The notes under the pieces are model-generated. The model saw only the letters and a program-made list of their open reading frames with translations. It was not told the DNA's origin and searched no databases. A DNA stretch of 18,475 nt, taken from DASPXY01 sp038227745 (lineage in GTDB: Bacteria > Planctomycetota > Planctomycetia > Gemmatales > Gemmataceae). Position numbers and translations under genes: made by a program. The stretch is taken from NCBI GenBank assembly GCA_038227745.1, contig JBBRPS010000087.1:1-18475 (forward strand), in the 5' to 3' direction. This document shows, piece after piece, positions 13,684-18,475 of the stretch (position 1 is the stretch's first letter; every line of letters starts with the position of its first letter).

Positions 13684-14898
13684 ATGAACCCGGTCGCTCT
13701 CCGCTCCCTCTTGTTCCTGCTCGCGCTACGGGGAGGCATGAGCGGTCTCCTCGCCGTCGCAGAGCCCTGCCTTGCCTCCCCACCTCCCCCGAACGAAGCC
13801 AGCCCCTCCGCCCGCTGGCGCGTGGGCGACACCTGGCACCTCGCGGTCAAGAGCCACCTCTCCGAGGAAGTGCCGCCGCGGCTGAAGACCTGGGGGATTG
13901 CCAAGCCGCCACCGTGGGAGAAGCGTTACGACGTCTTCGTCGCCGTGGTCGGCACCGATTCTGTCAACGGCGCCGACTGCTGGAAACTGGACTTCTACGC
14001 GACGGCGGACGGCAAGCCTCTGGACGACTATTCCTTCCGGTTGTTTGTCGGCCGGGAGGACCAGTGGCCCAGACGGTTGATCTGCCGGAAGGGAGGGAAG
14101 ACCCTCACCATCAACCCGTCCGCCACGCAACCGTTGCTCGCCGACACCCCCCCCGGCCTGCCCTGGGAATTGATGCCCCTTTCGGGTCGAACGCCTGCGG
14201 GCGGGCCCAACCCGCCGGCCCATCACTTCCGCCGGGTCGAGCGGGGGGCCGCCCTCCACATCGAGCGTGGGCTGAACCGGGACGGCAAGCGCCTCGTCAC
14301 CGTCTCGCAGGAGTGGGCCCGCGGGGCGAAGTGGTGGAGTGAATTCCGCCGCTCCTACGGGGGGCGGGTGGAACTGACGGCGACCCTGCTCACCGCCCCC
14401 GAGCCGCCGCCCTCGCCGCGTGGGGGCGATGCGGCGGACCCACCCGCGACCAAACCGGGCCGGGCGGCGCCGCCCGCGCAGAAGGACTCGCGCCCCGCGG
14501 AGGTTTCCCCCCTGGCCTCCGACACACGGCTTCAAGTGCCCGTCAACGCCGACCTCAACGCGGTACCCCTGCTGCGCATCATCGAACTGCTTAGCGGGCA
14601 GACCTCCGTCGCCCTGGAGATCGACCCATCCCTCGCCCCGGCTGAGCGGCAGGTCGGGTCGTTCGCCATCCGCGGCGTGGCCGCCTGGCGCGTGATGGAC
14701 AGCTTGACCACCCACCACGTCAAGGGGGCCCGCTGGGAGGTGACCCCCGCGAACGGTTACCGGTTGACGCCGGTTATTGCCGCCACTCCCGAGGTCGATG
14801 GGTACTACTGGCTCACGCGTAGCCTCGTCGCCCTCCTCGCGCTGAGCGGCGTCCTGGGTTTCTTCTACCTCCGGAAGCGGAAGGGGGTGCGCTGCTGA
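13684..14898 (+). CDS. Exported protein with STN-like domain and C-terminal membrane helix
   Basis: This is a 404-residue protein. The signal peptide is about 1-31. Residues 44-238 form an unassigned beta-rich domain (ARWRVGDTWHLAVKS, YDVFVAVVGTDSVNGADCWKLDFY, LICRKGGKTLTINP). A Pro/Ala-rich linker covers about 239-275. Residues 281-365 are an STN-like alpha/beta domain (TRLQVPVNADL, LLRIIELLSG, AWRVMDSL, WEVTPANGYRL) homologous to the 183-residue protein of the minus arm. A membrane helix at about 377-396 (LVALLALSGVLGFFYL) is followed by the basic tail RKRKGVRC. The ATG at 13684 precedes a good signal sequence, although the ribosome site is weak; coupling to the gene ending at 13642 would explain that. 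In secretins and TonB receptors the STN domain faces the periplasm and contacts partners; a scaffold role is inference. Confidence 0.75.
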   Translation: MNPVALRSLLFLLALRGGMSGLLAVAEPCLASPPPPNEASPSARWRVGDTWHLAVKSHLSEEVPPRLKTWGIAKPPPWEKRYDVFVAVVGTDSVNGADCWKLDFYATADGKPLDDYSFRLFVGREDQWPRRLICRKGGKTLTINPSATQPLLADTPPGLPWELMPLSGRTPAGGPNPPAHHFRRVERGAALHIERGLNRDGKRLVTVSQEWARGAKWWSEFRRSYGGRVELTATLLTAPEPPPSPRGGDAADPPATKPGRAAPPAQKDSRPAEVSPLASDTRLQVPVNADLNAVPLLRIIELLSGQTSVALEIDPSLAPAERQVGSFAIRGVAAWRVMDSLTTHHVKGARWEVTPANGYRLTPVIAATPEVDGYYWLTRSLVALLALSGVLGFFYLRKRKGVRC

Positions 14899-14900
14899 CG

Positions 14901-14927
14901 AGGCCACGCCCGGCACTGCGTGGGCCT
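14901..14927. terminator. Possible bidirectional terminator between convergent genes
   Basis: Arms 14901-14909 and 14918-14927 pair with one bulged base around an 8-nt loop, in the 38-bp gap between the stop codons of the plus-arm gene (14898) and the minus-strand WD40 gene (14937). There is no clear T tract on either side. Confidence 0.4.
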
Positions 14928-14936
14928 TCACGGGAG

Positions 14937-17426
14937 TCAACGGCCCAACCGCCGCAGGGCGGCCCGGGCCTCCCGAGTGGACGGGGCCGCCGGCGCCCCG
15001 CCGGCAAGGCGCGTCAGTACCTCTCGCGCTGCCGCGCTCCGCACTCGCTCCAGGACCTCGACGGCGCGCATGAGGCGCAGCTGCTCGCCGTCCGGGGGGG
15101 AAGTCGCAATTTTCTCCAAAACCTCCCTCAGACGCCGTTTGACCTCAAGGGGCCGGCGCTCCGCCAGCGCCCGTTCGAGTGCGGGTGTCGCCGCCGGTCC
15201 GACCCTGGCCAGGGCGTCGGTGGCCCGCTGGCGCACCTTGTATTCCTTGTCGCCGAGGTCGGTGATCAGGCGTGCGACCTTCTCTGCGTCGAGCCGGGCG
15301 GCGTGCAACCGGGCGTCCAGGAAGGGCACGGCGTTCGCCGCCGCGACGAGCTGCCATTTGGCCCCGTAGGCCGCCGCCGGGGGGCCGGCCAGCTCCTGCC
15401 AGAGGGCATCGAGCTTTTCGGTTGGCAGCCCCTCGGTCCGAGGTGCCGGGGGCCGGGGGGGCACCTGCCAGACGACCGCGGTGGTGTCGGCGCTCCCCGA
15501 TACGAGCCGCCGGCCGTCACGCGTGAAGGTGAGGGCGGTGACGGCCTGGCGGTGTCCTTGATAGCGCCCCACCGCCTGCCCGGTCCGGAGGTCCACGAGG
15601 GACACGCCGCCGCCTTCCTCTCCGAGTGCCGCCAGCGGGGCCGCCGGGGACACGGCGAGGGCTGTGACCGCGTTCCGCCCCGCCGGGAAGCGGGCGCACT
15701 CCGTGCCGGTGACCGCCTCCCAGAGGGTGACGGCGTTGCGGTGCGCACTGACGAGGAGCCGGCCGTCGGCCGAGAAGGCGGCATGGCTCAACGTCTGCCC
15801 CGCCTCCCCCTTGGCCGACTTGTAGGTGACCGAGCGCAGCGGTCTTCCTGTCGCCGCGTCCCACTCACGGACAACTCCCTTGCCTGCATCGACCGCACGG
15901 AGGGCCCGGCCGTCCTCGGTGTAGGACAGCCGGTGGGAGTGTTTGCTGTCGAGGGGGGCGTCCCAGAGGGGGCGGCCCGTCCGCGTGTCCCACGCACACA
16001 CGGACTCCGGGGGGTGTCGGTTCGAGTTGCGGCCGAACGCCGCGACTTGTTCGCCCTCGGGCGACACGACGACGTCGTCGGCCCAGTCCAGGCCGGTCAA
16101 CGTGCGCCGGTGTTTCTCCGAGGAAGTGTCCCACAGCCAGAGGGCATAACCCCCGGCGGCGAGCCAGCGGTCGTCCGCCGACAGGGCCAGCCCCGCGATC
16201 CCCCCCTGCTCGCGCCGGAGGCACCGGCGTTGCGCCCCCGTCTTCACGTCCCACATGCGGATCGTGCGGTCGCTACCCGCGGTGAGCACGCGCGCGCCGT
16301 CCCGCGATACGGCCACGGCGGTGACCCCCCCCGTGTGCCCCCCCGTGGAAACCCGTTCCCCGTTGACCACATTCCAGAGTTCCAGTACCGGCCCTGCCCC
16401 CCCGACCGCGAGCGTCGCCGCATCGGGGGAGAGGGCGAGGGCGTAGACGTCGTGCGAACTCTTCTCCACCTGCCGGAGCCATTTGCCCGCGCCCACGTCC
16501 CAGAGTTTGATCCCTTCCGGGAAACTGATGGCCAGGCGGGCGCCGTCGGCGGAGAGGGTGACGGAGGTCGGCACGACTTTGTAATCCGCCACGTGCGCGG
16601 GCCGCTGCTTGCTGCCGACGTGCCGGAGCCAGAACGCCTTGGGGCTCTCGGTGCGGGACACGACGACGAGCGTCTGGCCCGCGAAGGCGGCCGCCGCGAA
16701 GCGGCCCGGCGCGAGCGACTCCGCGGCCAGGGGCTTGCCTGAAGCGACGTCCCACAAGTGAATCTCGTGCCCCTTGCCCGTCGCGAGGTCGCCGACGAAC
16801 GTCGCCAGTCGGCGCCCGTCCGGCGACACGCCGAGCGGCAACCCGAGCGGCGCGAAACTGCCGCCCGGCGTTGGTTTGCCCGCCCGGAGATCCCAGCGGC
16901 GGACCGGCTCGCGCGTTTGGATGTTCGCCGGGGAACCCTTCTCACCGTGCGGCTGCCAGGTCCCCCCGACAAAGGCAGTGCGGCCGTCCGCGGAGAAGGC
17001 CAGGTCTGCCCCCGTCAATTCGTAATCGACATCATCGGCCAGAGCCCGGACGCGAATCTCGTTGCCGACGCCGACGGACGCCAGGAAATCCGAATCGGGG
17101 GAGAAGACCAGCTTTCGGACGGGGTTGCGGTGCTTGGTGATCTCCCGGAGCAGCCGCCCCGTCGCGGCATCCCACAGGCACACGCGGTTTGGGTCGCCCG
17201 CCGTCGCCAGGTATTTCCGGTCGGGGGAGTAGGCGAGGGCGTAGACCTCCGAGGGCGGACGGAAACCCGCCTCGCCGAGCCGAATCACCGCGCCCGGCGG
17301 CAGACCCGTGGCCGGCCTGGTAGGGTTCCGGCCGGCGGCCTGCCCGCCGCCCTGCGCCGGAGAAGCGTCGGGGAGGGCGCCGAGCAGCCCAGCCACCACG
17401 CTCAGAAGGGTCAGCTGCCATCCCAT
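14937..17426 (-). CDS. Secreted WD40-repeat protein with C-terminal HEAT-like domain
   Basis: This is an 829-residue exported protein. The signal peptide is about 1-25 (MGWQLTLLSVVAGLLGAL, then PDASPAQ). Residues about 48-655 carry many WD40 repeats, with the usual strands and WD ends (VCLWDAATGRLL, IHLWDVASGKPL, IRMWDVKTGAQ, GHRQAVTALTFTRDGRRLVSGSADTTAVVWQV over its last repeat), enough for two beta-propellers. Residues 655-829 are helical and HEAT-like (ITDLGDKEYKVRQRATDAL, PALERALAERRPLEVKRRL, MRAVEVLERV). This WD40-plus-HEAT layout is common in Gemmata-type planctomycetes and gives protein-binding surfaces; the partner is unknown. The ATG at 17426 has GAGG 7 nt upstream and a consensus -10 box about 73 bp upstream. 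It is convergent with the plus arm, and no shared operon is evident. Confidence 0.88.
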   Translation of the reverse strand: MGWQLTLLSVVAGLLGALPDASPAQGGGQAAGRNPTRPATGLPPGAVIRLGEAGFRPPSEVYALAYSPDRKYLATAGDPNRVCLWDAATGRLLREITKHRNPVRKLVFSPDSDFLASVGVGNEIRVRALADDVDYELTGADLAFSADGRTAFVGGTWQPHGEKGSPANIQTREPVRRWDLRAGKPTPGGSFAPLGLPLGVSPDGRRLATFVGDLATGKGHEIHLWDVASGKPLAAESLAPGRFAAAAFAGQTLVVVSRTESPKAFWLRHVGSKQRPAHVADYKVVPTSVTLSADGARLAISFPEGIKLWDVGAGKWLRQVEKSSHDVYALALSPDAATLAVGGAGPVLELWNVVNGERVSTGGHTGGVTAVAVSRDGARVLTAGSDRTIRMWDVKTGAQRRCLRREQGGIAGLALSADDRWLAAGGYALWLWDTSSEKHRRTLTGLDWADDVVVSPEGEQVAAFGRNSNRHPPESVCAWDTRTGRPLWDAPLDSKHSHRLSYTEDGRALRAVDAGKGVVREWDAATGRPLRSVTYKSAKGEAGQTLSHAAFSADGRLLVSAHRNAVTLWEAVTGTECARFPAGRNAVTALAVSPAAPLAALGEEGGGVSLVDLRTGQAVGRYQGHRQAVTALTFTRDGRRLVSGSADTTAVVWQVPPRPPAPRTEGLPTEKLDALWQELAGPPAAAYGAKWQLVAAANAVPFLDARLHAARLDAEKVARLITDLGDKEYKVRQRATDALARVGPAATPALERALAERRPLEVKRRLREVLEKIATSPPDGEQLRLMRAVEVLERVRSAAAREVLTRLAGGAPAAPSTREARAALRRLGR

Positions 17427-17498
17427 GTCGCCACCTCAAAGCCACCTGTCGCCGGGGCCGTGCCCTTTGCCGACCGCCAACGGGTCGAGCGCTCTCCG

Positions 17499-17504
17499 AT
17501 TATA
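17499..17504 (-). promoter_or_regulatory. Consensus -10 box upstream of the WD40 gene
   Basis: TATAAT reads on the minus strand at 17504-17499, about 73 bp before the ATG at 17426. No convincing -35 box lies 16-18 bp upstream (TTGTAT is 21 bp away, within the hairpin repeat), so recognition may rely on an activator or a different sigma factor. Confidence 0.4.
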
Positions 17505-17522
17505 TACTCGCCGCGGGTTGGT

Positions 17523-17585
17523 CTGATACAAGCCTGAAGCGCAAGCGAAGGACCGACCCTCGCTGGCGCTTCGGGCTGGTGTCAG
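17523..17585. repeat. REP-like hairpin element (copy 2)
   Basis: Arms 17523-17551 and 17557-17585 are 29-nt inverted repeats with five mismatches around a 5-nt centre. The right arm carries the same CCCTCGCTGGCGC core as the 54-bp palindrome at 6521-6574, so both belong to one repeat family. It sits between the antitoxin stop (17672) and the WD40 gene, where it could end the toxin-antitoxin transcript. I see nothing further in 17586-17671. Confidence 0.75.
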
Positions 17586-17671
17586 GTAATCCCGCGTGCC
17601 GTATAACGATCATTGGCCTGCCGTAACGCCCTCCCACGCCCCACAGCCGGGGCAGGGCGGCGGCCCGTTCG

Positions 17672-17974
17672 TCAGGCCGTTTTCCCCCGCTTCCTGTCCC
17701 GTTTCTTCGTCTCCTTCTCGCCCTCCACCTGCTCCCAGAACGCCTCTTCGGGAATCCCCTCCCCGGCTTGAATCCGTTGGCGGGCGGCCTCCAGGATCGC
17801 TTGCAGTGGCCGCGAATGGGCCATCAGCAAGCGTTCCAGTTCCTCCTCGTCGGTCACCGCCAGGAGGACCGCCACGGGCTTACCGTTCCGCGTGACGACG
17901 ACCGGCCCCTGCTCGCTCGCCCTCAAGTAGGCGCTGAAGTGCGTTTTCACGTCCGCAACGGAAGCGATCTTCAT
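17672..17974 (-). CDS. Phd/YefM-type antitoxin
   Basis: This is a 100-residue protein. Residues 1-50 show the Phd/YefM DNA-binding fold (MKIASVADVKTHFSAYL, then GPVVVTRNGKPVAVLL). This fold makes a dimer that binds its own promoter, while the C-terminus wraps the toxin. The C-terminal half is helical and ends in the strongly basic TKKRDRKRGKTA, whereas many relatives have acidic tails. The ATG at 17974 overlaps the toxin stop as ATGA, and AGGAG lies 8 nt upstream inside the toxin gene, so the antitoxin is translationally coupled to the toxin. The order is toxin first, the reverse of most Phd/YefM operons. Starts upstream of 17974 would lie in the toxin gene and read as Arg/Gly-rich nonsense. 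Confidence 0.88.
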   Translation of the reverse strand: MKIASVADVKTHFSAYLRASEQGPVVVTRNGKPVAVLLAVTDEEELERLLMAHSRPLQAILEAARQRIQAGEGIPEEAFWEQVEGEKETKKRDRKRGKTA

Positions 17975-18294
17975 AGTTCTATCTCCTCTCCCGCGATGGT
18001 AAGGCGCTCTCCCTCTTTGACCCCGATGGCCAGGATCGCCACTTCCCGGCGTTCGAGGTCCACCGTGTAGAGGACGCGGAAGCGGTTGTCCGGCCCGAGG
18101 TGCAGTTCCCACGTTGCCCCGAAAGCCGCCAGCGGTCGCAAGGGCTTGCGGTTTCGCGTTTCGGTTTCCGGCTCAAACACCAACTGCTCGTGGATCCCCG
18201 CACGGATCAGGGAGTGGTACTTGCCGTCGATGGCGCGCAGGTGCTGTTTTACTTCCGGGTCGAAGATCAGGGAGAATGGTCGGCGGCGTGCCAT
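17971..18294 (-). CDS. RelE/ParE-superfamily toxin
   Basis: This is a 107-residue protein with the RelE/ParE layout: a helical N-terminal half (FDPEVKQHLRAIDGKYHSLI, then EQLVFEP), followed by a basic connector (ETRNRKPLRPL) and the C-terminal sheet (ATWELHLGPDNRFRVLYTVD, REVAILAIGVKEGERL). Members are ribosome-dependent mRNA endonucleases or gyrase poisons; the sequence does not tell which. ATG 18294 (MARRRPF) is preferred because the conserved part starts at once; ATG 18303 would add three residues. Neither has a clear Shine-Dalgarno, so translation may be weak, as expected for a toxin that precedes its antitoxin. It overlaps the antitoxin gene by 4 bp. Confidence 0.85.
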   Translation of the reverse strand: MARRRPFSLIFDPEVKQHLRAIDGKYHSLIRAGIHEQLVFEPETETRNRKPLRPLAAFGATWELHLGPDNRFRVLYTVDLERREVAILAIGVKEGERLTIAGEEIEL

Positions 18295-18376
18295 TACGAC
18301 CATAATTCTGGCCGTGACTCGCTGGCATGTCAAGCCCCCGAGGCACCTCCAGGTTTCCCGGGGCGCACGACACGGT

Positions 18377-18405
18377 TTGCACCTGCCGGGGGGAAGTCCT
18401 ACACT
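18377..18405 (+). promoter_or_regulatory. Possible promoter for a plus-strand gene at the right edge
   Basis: TTGCAC (18377-18382), a 17-bp spacer and TACACT (18400-18405, four of six matches to TATAAT) lie about 54 bp before an ATG at 18459. The match to -35 is limited to TTG, so this is tentative. The rest of 18304-18458 shows no clear site for the minus-strand toxin operon. Confidence 0.3.
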
Positions 18406-18458
18406 GTCCTGAGCGAACGCGACCCCATTTTCCCCCCAAGTCCTGAAAGGGGCCAGGG

Positions 18459-18475
18459 ATGGCACACGCCGAGAA
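18459..18475 (+). CDS. Possible start of a gene that runs off the window
   Basis: The ATG at 18459 reads MAHAE before the window ends. A GAAAGGGG ribosome-site candidate lies 6 nt upstream, and a promoter-like pair is placed suitably. Only five complete codons are visible, so the product cannot be named. Confidence 0.35.

Noticed and set aside
15303..16742. Plus-strand frame of 479 codons opposite the WD40 gene
   Set aside because: It is Arg/Gly/Val-rich with no domain, antisense to unmistakable WD40 repeats.
18086..18412. Plus-strand frame opposite the toxin gene
   Set aside because: It is antisense to the RelE/ParE coding sequence, has no motifs and no ribosome site.

Overview
The window looks like a chromosomal segment of a planctomycete, most likely a Gemmata-like member of Gemmataceae. 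The evidence is the high GC content, several large exported proteins of kinds common in that phylum (a ThuA / PVC-type dehydrogenase / HEAT / cytochrome c fusion, a secreted WD40-HEAT protein, a Calx-beta protein), and short REP-like hairpins between genes. This assignment is inference from gene content; there is no rRNA or other marker gene.

Left end (1-2090) is accessory DNA. A two-gene minus-strand operon encodes a nucleotidyltransferase-fold protein and a short helical partner, coupled by an ATGA overlap. Beyond it lie a 28-bp perfect inverted repeat, a short coding remnant, nine degenerate repeats at about 20-bp spacing, and an integron-type integrase cut off after its N-terminal domain. 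It reads as a mobile-element scar.

Centre-left (2087-6662) holds one 1426-residue exported multidomain haem protein. Upstream of it are two strong hairpins, including a 54-bp perfect palindrome. A diverged second copy of the palindrome lies at 17523-17585.

Centre (6663-14898) is the most unusual part: seven genes in two divergent arms that share one control region (10155-10457). Each arm begins with a large secreted protein; the two share a homologous C-terminal region of about 380 residues but differ at the N-terminus (Calx-beta versus Ig/PKD-like). Each arm also carries a protein with the same secretin/TonB-N-terminus-like domain followed by one membrane helix and a basic tail. Three further exported or membrane proteins of unknown function complete the arms. 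I infer a duplicated cell-surface or envelope module of unknown function.

Right end (14937-18475): a secreted WD40 protein convergent with the plus arm, then a toxin-antitoxin pair of RelE/ParE and Phd/YefM type in toxin-first order, and what may be the first codons of a plus-strand gene running off the window.
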